Assembly: GCF_003049575.1 (NCBI RefSeq)
Contig: NZ_PYWI01000009.1
Coordinates: forward strand, 62,001 to 126,000
Source: Lysinibacillus parviboronicapiens
GTDB taxonomy: Bacteria; Bacillota; Bacilli; Bacillales_A; Planococcaceae
Length of the DNA stretch: 64,000 nt
Reading direction: 5' to 3'
The notes beneath the pieces are model-generated. The model saw only the letters and a list, made by a program, of their open reading frames with translations, searched no databases and was not told the DNA's origin. Positions 37,714-46,680 of the stretch are shown here, piece after piece. The translations under genes were made by a program, and so were the position numbers. Within the stretch, counting starts at the first letter, position 1. The number at the start of each line of letters is the position of its first letter.

Positions 37714-37731
37714 TGAATGAGTATTCATTTT
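37714..37731 (-). promoter_or_regulatory. FadR-type operator
   Basis: TGAATGAGTATTCATTTT matches the Bacillus FadR (TetR-family) consensus TGAATGAMTANTCATTCA at about 15 of 18 positions. It lies just before the acyl-CoA dehydrogenase gene, where FadR would repress fatty-acid degradation genes until acyl-CoA binds it. Confidence 0.7.
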
Positions 37732-37903
37732 TATTCTTACCTTAAATGTTACCGCTATATTTCTCGTAAATCAATCATCTATTACACAAAATTCCAATTA
37801 AAGAGAAAATTCTTACTCCAATTAGCGTAAACACATGCAGAGACTTGTCGCCAATTTACAAAGCGCAAAGTAAATTTTTTTCGAAATAACAGTAAACGAT
37901 TTT

Positions 37904-38788
37904 TTACTTATTGAAAAAATGATCGATATCATCAATTAATTGACTTATCGCAAAAGGAAGATGTCGATTTTTCAAATACACTAAGTAAACATTTCGTCGG
38001 AAAGTTGGGCAATCAATTTCTTTTTGTACAATAGTTTTAGCAGTAGGCCCTTGTAAATAATTTTCAGGTAGAATTGTGATACCTAAACTTTCTCGAACAA
38101 GTGACACAGCCGTTTCAAAACGTTCAATTTCAAATTGAATATTTAAGTCTTTGCCTGCATTTTCAAAGGTCTTCAAAATATCTTGTCTCGTTTGAAATCC
38201 TTCTGTACTTATAATAAAAGGCTCGTTACATAAATCAGCAATTGTCAGTTTATCTTTTGCGGCTAATGGATGATGTAATGGTAAAACTGCGACTAGTCGT
38301 TCCTCATACAAGCACCTTACTTCGAACTCCTCGTCGTCAATTAACTGATTCGTAATAATTAAATGTGTTTTATAACTTCTAAGCGATTTTTTAACCCGTT
38401 TACTGCCCAAGATATCCACTAAATGAATCTTCATCTGCGGATATATCTCCTTATAGACAGTAATAACTTTTGGTAACCAATGTTTGATTGATTCCATTAC
38501 CCCAATAGTTATTTCACTAGTGCCATGGACAATCACTTCATCCATTTCAATTTTTAATATTTCCATATTTTTCAAAATCATTTTTGCTCGCTCATAAAGA
38601 AGCTGTCCCGCTTCTGTTAAATGAAGATTTCTCGTATTTCTTTCAAGTAATTGCGAACCAATTTCTTGTTCTAATTTCTTTATAGCGTTACTTAGAGAGG
38701 GCTGAGATATATGTAGTTTTTCAGCCGCCTTTGAGTAATTCATGTGTTCAACTACTGCTATAAAATATTGCAATTGTTTCAAATCCAT
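37904..38788 (-). CDS. LysR-family regulator
   Basis: A 294-residue protein: winged helix (MNYSKAAEKLHISQPSLSNA, about 16-35), linker and two-lobe effector domain. Divergent from hutG-gltS with about 130 bp between starts. It is the likely activator of that operon; the co-inducer may be formiminoglutamate or glutamate (inference). A T-N11-A dyad lies in the gap at 38809. Confidence 0.85.
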   Translation of the reverse strand: MDLKQLQYFIAVVEHMNYSKAAEKLHISQPSLSNAIKKLEQEIGSQLLERNTRNLHLTEAGQLLYERAKMILKNMEILKIEMDEVIVHGTSEITIGVMESIKHWLPKVITVYKEIYPQMKIHLVDILGSKRVKKSLRSYKTHLIITNQLIDDEEFEVRCLYEERLVAVLPLHHPLAAKDKLTIADLCNEPFIISTEGFQTRQDILKTFENAGKDLNIQFEIERFETAVSLVRESLGITILPENYLQGPTAKTIVQKEIDCPTFRRNVYLVYLKNRHLPFAISQLIDDIDHFFNK

Positions 38789-38808
38789 AACAACACTCCT
38801 CTACATTT

Positions 38809-38823
38809 ATAGTTAATAACTAT
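38809..38823. promoter_or_regulatory. LysR-type dyad ATAG-N7-CTAT
   Basis: ATAGTTAATAACTAT is a perfect inverted repeat of T-N11-A type between the divergent LysR and hutG genes, close to the LysR start. AT-rich near-repeats (ATATATTA) continue to 38857. Confidence 0.55.
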
Positions 38824-38916
38824 ATATTAATAACAATTATATATTAGTAAATATAATTGTGTGAATATATAATGAATTTACACTACATGAATATTGCAAA
38901 TGGAGTTGATAAAGTT

Positions 38917-39879
38917 ATGTATACGATGACAGATCAAAAACAATGGAAAGGCCGAATAGACTCAACAACCAATACGAGCAGTTTCCGCTTACATCAAAAA
39001 GTAAAGCGAATTCCTATCAATGATGTAAGCGCTTCAGATAGTCCCCAAGCAGGGATTGTAGGCTTTATATGTGATGAGGGTGTGCGTCGCAATCAAGGGC
39101 GTGTTGGTGCCGCTAATGGGCCAAAAGCTCTTCGTGAATCATTAGCAAGCTTACCTTGGACTTTTGACGATGAACTGCAAATTGCCGATGTCGGAAACAT
39201 CCTCTGCCTCAATCACGCTTTGGAAGAAGCACAGCGTGAACTTGGCGAAATTGTCGAAGTATTACGAAAGAAAAAAATGAAGTGTATCGTACTGGGCGGT
39301 GGTCACGAAACGCTATATGGACATTATTTAGGTGTTCGTGCTGCATTACAAAGTGATGCCAAAATCGGCATCATAAATATCGATGCACATTTCGATTTAC
39401 GTTCATACGATGAACAACCATCCTCTGGCACAATGTTCCGCCAGATTTTAGAGCAGGATTCAAACGTAGATTATTTTGTACTAGGCATCCAACGTTACGG
39501 TAACACCAAGGAGTTATTTGACAAGGCTCACGAGCTAAACGTGAAATATGTGTTAGAAGAAAAACTAACAGTAGACAATAAACCTCAATTAATCAATGAC
39601 TTGCAACAATTTATGGATGGTCATGATTACATTTTATTAACTTTATGTATGGATGTACTAAACGCGGCAGTTGCACCAGGCGTAAGTGCCCCATCACCAT
39701 TTGGACTCGAACCAACATTTGTACGTACAATAATTCAACAAGTAACTTCGCATCCAAATACACATTCCTTTGATATTTGTGAGGTAAATCCTTTACTTGA
39801 TGAGAATGGACGAACAGTCAAATTAGGTGCCTACTTTGTCTATGAAGCACTTAATAACTTACTTAGGGGGAATGGTTAA
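38917..39879 (+). CDS. hutG: Formimidoylglutamase
   Basis: A 320-residue ureohydrolase close to B. subtilis HutG: GFICDEGVRRNQGRVGAANG, then the metal sites GGGHETLYGH, NIDAHFDLR (D-x-H-x-D) and LCMDVLNAAVAPG. It splits N-formimino-glutamate into glutamate and formamide, the last step of histidine breakdown. The ATG at 38917 follows GGAG by 11 nt; upstream ATGs lack a site. It overlaps gltS at its last base. The other hut genes are not in the window. Confidence 0.9.
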   Translation: MYTMTDQKQWKGRIDSTTNTSSFRLHQKVKRIPINDVSASDSPQAGIVGFICDEGVRRNQGRVGAANGPKALRESLASLPWTFDDELQIADVGNILCLNHALEEAQRELGEIVEVLRKKKMKCIVLGGGHETLYGHYLGVRAALQSDAKIGIINIDAHFDLRSYDEQPSSGTMFRQILEQDSNVDYFVLGIQRYGNTKELFDKAHELNVKYVLEEKLTVDNKPQLINDLQQFMDGHDYILLTLCMDVLNAAVAPGVSAPSPFGLEPTFVRTIIQQVTSHPNTHSFDICEVNPLLDENGRTVKLGAYFVYEALNNLLRGNG

Positions 39880-41063
39880 TGATCGAATTTAATCAAATAA
39901 CAACAATATTTTTAGCAGTAGCACTATTGGCTTTTGGTAGTTTACTCATCAATAAAATAAATTTTTTAAAGCGTTTTTGTATTCCAGCTCCAGTTGTTGG
40001 CGGCTTGCTTTTTGCCGCTTTAACAACAATTTTAAAGACAACTGGCGTTTTAGAAATTTCGCTTGATACTTCCCTACAAAGTCTATTTATGATTACGTTT
40101 TTCACGACAATTGGTTTAGGGGCAAGCTTTAAGCTCGTAAAACTAGGCGGCAAACTATTAGTCATTTATTGGTTGGCATGTGGCTTTTTAGCACTCATGC
40201 AAAATGTTATTGGTGTATCACTTGCTTCTCTAATGGGCATTCATCCGTTAATCGGTATGATGGCTGGAGCTGTTTCAATGGAAGGTGGACACGGTGCAGC
40301 AGCAGCATTTGGACAAACATTAGAAGATTTAGGTATTTCATCGGCTATGACAATCGGCGCTGCAGCGGCAACATGTGGTTTAGTAGCTGGAGGCCTAATC
40401 GGTGGACCGATTGTTAAATATTTAGTGAGTAAATATAATTTAACACCTGATGAGCAAGAAACTGAGGAAGTTGAATATGAAAACAAGAAAGAACAAATTA
40501 CATCTGATTCATTCTTTACACAGGTATTATTAATTACGTTCTGTATGGCTGTGGGTACGTATGTGGGTACATTATTCTCAGAAGCTACAGGCTTTGTTCT
40601 ACCAGGCTATGTAGGTGCGATGTTTGTAGCGGTATTCGTCCGTAATATATTGGACAAAGTAAAACCTGACGCTATTAATATGAAAAGCATTTCTTTAATC
40701 GGGGACGTAACATTAGGTATTTTCTTATCGATGGCGTTAATGAGCATTAGACTTTGGGAAATTGCAGATTTAGCACTACCACTATTCGTTATTGTTTTTG
40801 TACAAGTACTATTTATCGTGGTATTTAGTACATTTGTATTATTCAAATTACTCGGTAAGAATTACGATGCTGCGGTAATGGTTGCAGGTTTTGCCGGACA
40901 TGGCTTAGGTGCAACACCGAATGCGATGGCCAATATGTCCGCAGTTGTTCAACGTTTTGGACCTTCGAAAAAAGCTTTTATCGTGGTACCTATTGTAGGA
41001 GCATTTTTAATCGATGTCTTTGGTATCCCCATTATTATTACAACTATCAATTTATTTAAATAA
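39879..41063 (+). CDS. gltS: Sodium/glutamate symporter
   Basis: A 394-residue membrane protein with about ten helices in two inverted halves. GAVSMEGGHGAAAAFG and AGHGLGATPNAMANMSAVVQ are the paired GltS substrate loops. It moves glutamate with sodium. It is translationally coupled to hutG (TAATG), so it may bring in glutamate or a related compound, or export the glutamate that HutG makes; direction is not evident. A strong terminator follows. Confidence 0.95.
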   Translation: MIEFNQITTIFLAVALLAFGSLLINKINFLKRFCIPAPVVGGLLFAALTTILKTTGVLEISLDTSLQSLFMITFFTTIGLGASFKLVKLGGKLLVIYWLACGFLALMQNVIGVSLASLMGIHPLIGMMAGAVSMEGGHGAAAAFGQTLEDLGISSAMTIGAAAATCGLVAGGLIGGPIVKYLVSKYNLTPDEQETEEVEYENKKEQITSDSFFTQVLLITFCMAVGTYVGTLFSEATGFVLPGYVGAMFVAVFVRNILDKVKPDAINMKSISLIGDVTLGIFLSMALMSIRLWEIADLALPLFVIVFVQVLFIVVFSTFVLFKLLGKNYDAAVMVAGFAGHGLGATPNAMANMSAVVQRFGPSKKAFIVVPIVGAFLIDVFGIPIIITTINLFK

Positions 41064-41067
41064 CAAC

Positions 41068-41109
41068 AAAGCCGTGCAATCGTCTTTTCAGACAGTTGCA
41101 CGGCTTTTT
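41068..41109 (+). terminator. Strong terminator of hutG-gltS
   Basis: AAAGCCGTGCAA and TTGCACGGCTTTTT form a 12-bp perfect stem. Confidence 0.85.
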
Positions 41110-41144
41110 AACGTTTCATTTAGCCTAGACTTAATAGTATTTGA

Positions 41145-42413
41145 TTATTGTAATATTTCACTAACAGTTACAAGTTCATAGCCTTGCTGTTGTAAATAAA
41201 GAATGACATTCTCAAGACCATTTGCTGTTGATTGGTGGATATCATGCATTAAAATGATACTTCCATCTTTCACAGATGCTTTGACGTAGGCTAATATTTT
41301 GTCTGCGTTACGGTGCTTCCAGTCTAGTGTATCCACTGACCATAAAATAGAAGGCATTGTCATAACAGAACGCACCTGTTCGCTCGTCGCCCCATATGGT
41401 GGTCGGAAAACTGTTGGATACTGCCCAATGGCAGCATAAATGGCATTGCTCGTACGGTCAACCTCTTGTTTAACATTTACTTTCGTTAAAGTCGTTAGCT
41501 TTGGATGATTCCAAGTATGGTTACCGATTTCATGTCCTGACTCATAGACTTTTTCTACGGTTGCAGGATTTCTCGAAACATTTTTACCAACCATAAAGAA
41601 AGTTGCTTTAACATCATATTTCTTTAAAATCGCTAAAATTTGAGGAGTTACTTTTACATCAGGTCCATCATCAAATGTTAATGCCACCCGTTTTTTTGCA
41701 CCTTTTGCTACGGTAACGCCTTTATTATATACTTTGTTATCAAGAATCTTCAGATCTGCCATCTCAGATGCTTTTATGTAGCCTTGTTGTTCGTCCGCTT
41801 CCACATATGCCCAACCGGCAAATGTAGCATAGTGCTGTACAATTGTTTGATTAGCAATCGTACCTATAACCTCACCACTTGGACTAGCCGTCACATGTAA
41901 CACTGCACCGTTAACAGCATTTACCCTTTTCTTAGTTATAGTGGCTTTCTTTAAGGTGTTTGTGGCGACATACCCTGTTTCATGTCCATATTGGACAAAA
42001 GACCAACCACCGGGTGCTGTTCCATATACATTAATGGTACTGTTTTCATATAGTTGACCTGTCTTTTGTGCACTAGGACTTGGATATGTAAATAAAGTCG
42101 TGCCACCCTTTTTTGCCACTATTAACTTGTCGGGCCTAACAGTTGTTAATGTAGTCGTTGCCACATATCCTTCCAGCTGTTGCGTTTGAATATGTGTCCA
42201 TTGCTCATTAAATGGTGTAGTTTTTACAAAACTTCCTTGTGTAACATGCCCCATTGTGGCGCTTTCCATAGAAGCTTCTCCATAAACCGTCGCATCCTTT
42301 GTAACCTGCTGGATAACGGATGGACGTTCAGCGTTTGCAGAGGCATGACCTACAACCACGACACTTAACAAAAATGTCATAAATATAGCAAATGGCAAAA
42401 ATCTTTTCATCAT
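41145..42413 (-). CDS. Secreted polysaccharide deacetylase with SH3-like repeats
   Basis: A 422-residue exported enzyme: signal peptide (about 1-27), three SH3-like cell-wall repeats (about 30-230) and a NodB deacetylase domain (about 245-420) with LTFDDGPD, HEIGNHTWNHP, RPPYGA, LWSVDTLDW and ILMHDIH. It would remove acetyl groups from peptidoglycan or another wall glycan. The ATG at 42413 follows AAGGCGGTG; a longer start at 42446 is less likely because it would put charged residues before the signal. Confidence 0.85.
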   Translation of the reverse strand: MMKRFLPFAIFMTFLLSVVVVGHASANAERPSVIQQVTKDATVYGEASMESATMGHVTQGSFVKTTPFNEQWTHIQTQQLEGYVATTTLTTVRPDKLIVAKKGGTTLFTYPSPSAQKTGQLYENSTINVYGTAPGGWSFVQYGHETGYVATNTLKKATITKKRVNAVNGAVLHVTASPSGEVIGTIANQTIVQHYATFAGWAYVEADEQQGYIKASEMADLKILDNKVYNKGVTVAKGAKKRVALTFDDGPDVKVTPQILAILKKYDVKATFFMVGKNVSRNPATVEKVYESGHEIGNHTWNHPKLTTLTKVNVKQEVDRTSNAIYAAIGQYPTVFRPPYGATSEQVRSVMTMPSILWSVDTLDWKHRNADKILAYVKASVKDGSIILMHDIHQSTANGLENVILYLQQQGYELVTVSEILQ

Positions 42414-42901
42414 TCTACACCGCCTTTTTACAATCATTGCTGTCATTTTCCTGTGTAAAATATTGTGAAAACATACAACCCGATTCTTATTATAGAAGAA
42501 TAGATTGTTCTAGAAAATAGTATAAATCAACTAGATTTAGTGTTGAAAAGTGTATAATTAATATTTTTTGATAGTTCGTATTAGCGACATACTGCTTGAC
42601 GTAATATAGGAAAAACGGACATGTGCTCCCCACTGAATACCTCTTTAGCCATCTCTACCCTTTTATCATTAATACGAAACTATATATACCACCAGCTCCT
42701 CCCCACGCACAAATTAGTCGAATGTATCCTAGTAAGAATACAGTGCTAGCACTCTTAGTGGCATCCAGATAAGCGCCAATATCAATACCGACATAAGGCT
42801 TTCCCAAGTTGAGGCCAAGTCTATCAGATGCTTTTACTATGCACTTGTTAATAAGACGATGCAAAGCATAAAAAAAGTTTACTATTTTTTTAATTTTTTT
42901 C
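42414..42901. other. Intergenic stretch, one doubtful frame
   Basis: A minus-strand frame at about 42655-42850 contains VGIDIGAYLDATKSASTVFL and could be a remnant of a small membrane protein, but it has no ribosome site. Nothing else stands out. Confidence 0.3.
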
Positions 42902-43735
42902 CTAAAGCGCAGCATATGCAGCAAGTGCATCTGCAACATGAAGTGGTGTTGTCTGCACATGACCAGTAGCATTCGTAGTGACAAATATAAATAATTCACC
43001 ATTTTTTTCAATAACAGAGGCTAAGCAAAGCCCTGCTTCAGGCGTATACCCTGTTTTGCCACCTACAATGGCATCTGCAACACCTGTCATCTTACTATAA
43101 AGTGTATTGGCTATTGTAAGCTTATTTGGTGCGTAGGTTGTATAACTTTTTGTAGTCAACACTTCATAAAAATATGGATTTTTAATAGCATAACGAAATA
43201 GCTTACTAAGATCACGAACACTTGATACATGTGCAGCATCATGTAGCCCACTCGCATTCACAAAATGGGTATCATCTAAGCCTAGTTCACGAGCTTTATC
43301 ATTCATTCGTGTAACAAACGCCTCCTCGCTTCCTGCGATCGCATTCGCAAGCGTAGCTGTGGCATCAGCTCCAGAGGCCAGCAATGTTCCGTATAATAAA
43401 TCTTCTATCGTCACTAAATCTCCTGCCTTAAAGCCAGCCATAGAAGCATTTTGTGCGGTAAACTTCGTTATTGTTTGAGGTGTAACCATAGTTTGCATGT
43501 GTACATTATCACTTGCCTCAATAGCTACGATTGCCGTCATTATCTTCGTTAGCGAAGCTGGATAAATAATGGCATCTGCATTTTTTTCGTATAACACTTC
43601 AGCTTTTTCGTTCAGTAATAAAGCATTTTTACTATGTAACGAAGGTAGCTCAATGACAGCTTGCTCCGCTGGCTTATTGGCATAAAAATAGAATACTGCA
43701 GCACATATACAACAAAGTAAAATGAATTTCTTCAT
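42902..43735 (-). CDS. D-alanyl-D-alanine carboxypeptidase (S11, low-molecular-weight PBP)
   Basis: A 277-residue protein with an N-terminal hydrophobic anchor (about 1-18) and the three penicillin-binding motifs: SLTK (Ser about 61), SGA in place of SxN (about 121) and KTG (about 226). It trims the terminal D-Ala from peptidoglycan stem peptides at the outer membrane face. At 277 residues it lacks the C-terminal domain of DacA. GGGGGC lies before the ATG. Confidence 0.85.
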   Translation of the reverse strand: MKKFILLCCICAAVFYFYANKPAEQAVIELPSLHSKNALLLNEKAEVLYEKNADAIIYPASLTKIMTAIVAIEASDNVHMQTMVTPQTITKFTAQNASMAGFKAGDLVTIEDLLYGTLLASGADATATLANAIAGSEEAFVTRMNDKARELGLDDTHFVNASGLHDAAHVSSVRDLSKLFRYAIKNPYFYEVLTTKSYTTYAPNKLTIANTLYSKMTGVADAIVGGKTGYTPEAGLCLASVIEKNGELFIFVTTNATGHVQTTPLHVADALAAYAAL

Positions 43736-44128
43736 AAAAAACGCCCCCTATTCTAATTATAATAGGGGACAAATCTGAATATTCCTGTAGGCAAATTATA
43801 AAGAAATACTTCAGGGCTTGCATTATGTAGACATAATTCTTTGTTTCAATGAAGGACACAACTAAAGGGCGTTCGTTGCTCCTTTCCTCGTTTATCCTCA
43901 AATTATTTAGTCAATAGGTGAAAGTCTAGCTCCCCATACCCTTTATATTTCCAATGTAATAGCATTTATGGCACTTTAAATATCCAAAACGATTTTTATG
44001 TTCTAACAGGGTATTTATAAACTTCTGGTTAATGGACGTATTACCAATCACACAGCAATTTCAAAACATAGATTACAGATGTAAGGCACTTGCAGCTTTA
44101 CATTTTTAATCAAGAAGGGAAGTTGGAA
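43736..44128. other. Intergenic stretch, no gene seen
   Basis: It holds the upstream regions of the divergent carboxypeptidase and coat-like genes. No clear motif found. Confidence 0.4.
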
Positions 44129-44623
44129 ATGGAAGAGAAACGATACGTAATGAGTTGGAATAATGGACGATGTTATAAAGCCTACAAATACAATATAATT
44201 GATGACCCATCGGATTATGTAGAAGACCAATGGGATTATAAAATTGATATCCACAAATGCAAGGTGGACAAAAATCACGATTATAAAAAAGATAAATTCT
44301 ATCATGAAGATCACAAATGTCGCAGTCGCGAAATTGAAATAGAACGATCTAAAGACGACGTATGCTTCAACCATGAGGATGACAAAGGCGATCATCAATT
44401 TGACAATAATTGCAAAAATTGCATTTGTGATCAATTAAGAAAATTAGAGCCCGGAACTTTAGTAGATATATTCTTATCAAGTGGTGTTAGTTTCTGTGCA
44501 ATTACTTTTATAAGCTTAGATCCGAAAAATTGCTGTGCACACTTTCTTGAAACAGATGAAACTTATAAACCACTGATTGTAGACTGTCAAAAAATTGACG
44601 CTATTCGTAGAAATCTTTGCTAA
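44129..44623 (+). CDS. CotZ/ExsY-like spore surface protein
   Basis: A 164-residue Cys-rich protein. The first 90 residues are highly charged (Lys, Asp, His, Glu) with scattered Cys. The last 70 (CKNCICDQLRKLEPGTLVDI, then FLSSGVSFCAITFISL and CCAHFLETDE) have the pattern of the conserved core of CotY/CotZ/ExsY coat and exosporium proteins, which crosslink through Cys. The charged N-terminal part is unlike those proteins. The ATG at 44129 follows AAGGGAAG. A terminator follows. Confidence 0.65.
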   Translation: MEEKRYVMSWNNGRCYKAYKYNIIDDPSDYVEDQWDYKIDIHKCKVDKNHDYKKDKFYHEDHKCRSREIEIERSKDDVCFNHEDDKGDHQFDNNCKNCICDQLRKLEPGTLVDIFLSSGVSFCAITFISLDPKNCCAHFLETDETYKPLIVDCQKIDAIRRNLC

Positions 44624-44628
44624 ATTTT

Positions 44629-44662
44629 AAGGGGGCTCTTCCTTTATGGAAGTACCCTTTTA
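44629..44662 (+). terminator. Terminator of the coat-like gene
   Basis: AAGGG-CTTCC and GGAAG-CCCTTTT pair over TTTA. Confidence 0.7.
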
Positions 44663-44792
44663 ATACTGTCTATCTACAAAAACATACCTATGTATAAGTT
44701 GTAACGAAATAACTTCCATCAAAGGTAGGCATCTGAAACCCTCATCTACTACACAGCGCATACGCTAATTTTATAAAAGAATTCATCCTAAC

Positions 44793-45404
44793 TTAATAAA
44801 AATCATCGAAGTCTATAGAAATCCTATGGATCGTTTTATTGGATAATTTGAAGAACACATCTTGAGCTACTTCTAACTTAAGTGCATTTTCCTTTTCTAG
44901 CCCAGCGTAAATGCCACGTAAAATCCGCCCTGTCAGACCATGAGAAACAGCAATTATATTTTGTTCCTGTTGAATGCTTTCGAGCCAATGAGTTAGTCTG
45001 TTCACAACAGCGTCATAACTTTCGCCATTTGGCGCATTAAAATACCAATTATAGACGTCTGAATTTTTAAAAAGGCTAGGCCAAGATTTTTCAATTTCTC
45101 TAGTTGTTAAGCCTGCCCAATGACCTACATCCACTTCAGTTAATCGATTATCCTGTTCTACCTTGTTCACATCATATCCAATGGCATCACAAATAATTTC
45201 TGTGCTTTTTAGCGCTCTCCCTAGTGGACTTGAAACAACTTTCCATTCATGCGGATTTCCGATGAGACTTTTCAATACATTTGCATTTTGTCGAACTTGA
45301 TCTATTCCAACATCTGTTAAAGAAGAATCAAGTACACCTTGATATCGCCCTTGTGTATTAAATTCAGTTTCTCCATGGCGAAGTAAGTAAATAATTTGAT
45401 TCAT
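44793..45404 (-). CDS. Histidine phosphatase (phosphoglycerate-mutase-like)
   Basis: A 203-residue protein of the branch-1 histidine phosphatase superfamily: LRHGETEFNTQGRYQG (catalytic His), SSPLGRALKS, EVDVGHWAGL and VSHGLTGRILRG (second His). It may act on a small phosphate ester; the substrate is not evident. The ATG at 45404 follows AGGAGG by 8 nt; a longer frame to 45503 reads through the end of the DUF3995 pseudogene. Confidence 0.85.
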   Translation of the reverse strand: MNQIIYLLRHGETEFNTQGRYQGVLDSSLTDVGIDQVRQNANVLKSLIGNPHEWKVVSSPLGRALKSTEIICDAIGYDVNKVEQDNRLTEVDVGHWAGLTTREIEKSWPSLFKNSDVYNWYFNAPNGESYDAVVNRLTHWLESIQQEQNIIAVSHGLTGRILRGIYAGLEKENALKLEVAQDVFFKLSNKTIHRISIDFDDFY

Positions 45405-45460
45405 GCAAAATTCCTCCTGTGCAAGTCGCCTATTCGTATAATCGAACTGTACAGTAAAAA

Positions 45461-45884
45461 TCACAACAGTACGAACATATAGACTACGCCAAAGAACAAA
45501 CACAATGGGCTATAAAACCATGTATCGTTTCTAGCAAACTGAGAATGTGTTATTTTTTTAAAAAACCCTACGTATTTAAAATCACCAATCGCTCGAATAA
45601 AGAAAACAAAAGTACATACTATGCAGCCAATTTTAGAAATGATGTTTGCTTGAAAACTTTGTAAATATACCTCCCTGCATAAGTATTAGCATAGCAGCTA
45701 TTACAATAAGTACTGCCAACAATAATGTCCCCGTTTTGCTTGGAACAAAAGTAGGTCCATCCCCCCCTTCCTTTACGGGTACAGCAACTATAGAGCCCCA
45801 ACGCCCCCCACAAGCCCAATATACATGTAACATACTAATAAGACATAGCACACTTACAGCTGATAACGTCAAAATCATTTTCAT
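45461..45884 (-). pseudogene. DUF3995 membrane protein, frameshifted
   Basis: The frame from ATG 45884 (GGAGG 7 nt upstream) reads MLHVYWACGGRWG, VPVKEGG and two helices, then stops at 45633. In the next frame the sense continues from about 45655: GCIVCTFVFFIRAIGDFKYV, then FARNDTWFYSPLCLFFG, ending at TGA 45461. Both parts are DUF3995 text; together they make about 140 residues, the family's usual length. The break near 45650 fits one inserted base (ATATTTACAAAG). A palindrome at 45917, like that before the neighbouring tetR, lies upstream. Confidence 0.75.
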
Positions 45885-45916
45885 TAGTCTGCCTCCAATA
45901 CCATTTGGTTTTAACA

Positions 45917-45934
45917 ACATACGCTACCGTATGT
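45917..45934. promoter_or_regulatory. TetR-type operator before the DUF3995 gene
   Basis: ACATACGCTACCGTATGT is a perfect inverted repeat (ACATACG/CGTATGT). The same ATACG-N4-CGTAT core occurs before the tetR gene at 46520. Confidence 0.7.
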
Positions 45935-45987
45935 CGAGATATTTATTTTGTCCCTACAGCATTTAGAACTGTTAGGGACATTCTTTA

Positions 45988-46500
45988 TTAACTATTTACT
46001 AATAGCTCAAGCATTATTTCTATATCAAAATTAGGATTAGCTTCAAACCTCGTCATCCACCCTACATATGTTAAATAAGCAAGTCTCGCTCGAACGATAG
46101 CTTGTGGCGCGGCTATGCCCTTTTTTTGATATAATTTTGCCACACAATGTATTCTTTGCTCCTCAATATCTACTAAACGAGCTGCCACAAGTGTGTCATA
46201 CTTTGCCCAGTCATAAATTCCAATTTCAACTTTTTTATCACTACTAAAACTTATTCGTAAAAGCTGTTCTAATGAAGCATCCTCTTGCTCCATACTATGA
46301 ATGATGCGCATCGTTGCATGCATTTCCCAATAATCAATCATCGATTCTAATAGTTCTTGATGATCACGAAAATAGTGATAAAAGCTCCCTTTGCTTATTT
46401 TCAGTGAACGCGCAAGGGTTTCAATGCGAACTTTATGTATACCTGCTTCAGCTAATTGCTGTAAACCTGCCTTTACCCAGTCTTCTCTCGTTAATTGCAT
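45988..46500 (-). CDS. TetR/AcrR-family regulator
   Basis: A 170-residue protein: TetR helix-turn-helix (IETLARSLKISKGSFYHYF, about 26-44), then a short helical ligand domain. It is encoded directly upstream of the DUF3995 gene. Palindromes of the same sequence before both genes indicate that it represses itself and its neighbour (inference). GGGAG lies about 10 nt before the ATG. Confidence 0.85.
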   Translation of the reverse strand: MQLTREDWVKAGLQQLAEAGIHKVRIETLARSLKISKGSFYHYFRDHQELLESMIDYWEMHATMRIIHSMEQEDASLEQLLRISFSSDKKVEIGIYDWAKYDTLVAARLVDIEEQRIHCVAKLYQKKGIAAPQAIVRARLAYLTYVGWMTRFEANPNFDIEIMLELLVNS

Positions 46501-46519
46501 AACCCATCTCCCTATTAAG

Positions 46520-46533
46520 ATACGGCATCGTAT
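46520..46533. promoter_or_regulatory. TetR-type operator before tetR
   Basis: ATACGGCATCGTAT is a 5-4-5 palindrome sharing its arms with the site at 45917. Confidence 0.65.
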
Positions 46534-46614
46534 GTTTTCATCAGATTACGCCTTATTGTAAATTTTGTCAATACAACTTTATCATTGTTGCAACAAACAT
46601 TGATTTAAAAGTAA

Positions 46615-46652
46615 AGCCCCTGCTCCGTATACTGACTAAACGGCAAGGGGCT
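46615..46652 (-). terminator. Hairpin, likely terminator of the small secreted-peptide gene
   Basis: AGCCCCT and AGGGGCT pair over an imperfect inner stem; TTTACTTTT follows for leftward transcripts. Confidence 0.5.
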
Positions 46653-46680
46653 AATAGTTGCTTAATATTGTTGAGCATTC

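Noticed and set aside
42655-43011. 118-codon minus-strand frame overlapping the carboxypeptidase gene
   Set aside because: It has no ribosome site and overlaps a well-supported gene; part of it (VGIDIGAYLD) could be an older remnant, but the evidence is weak.
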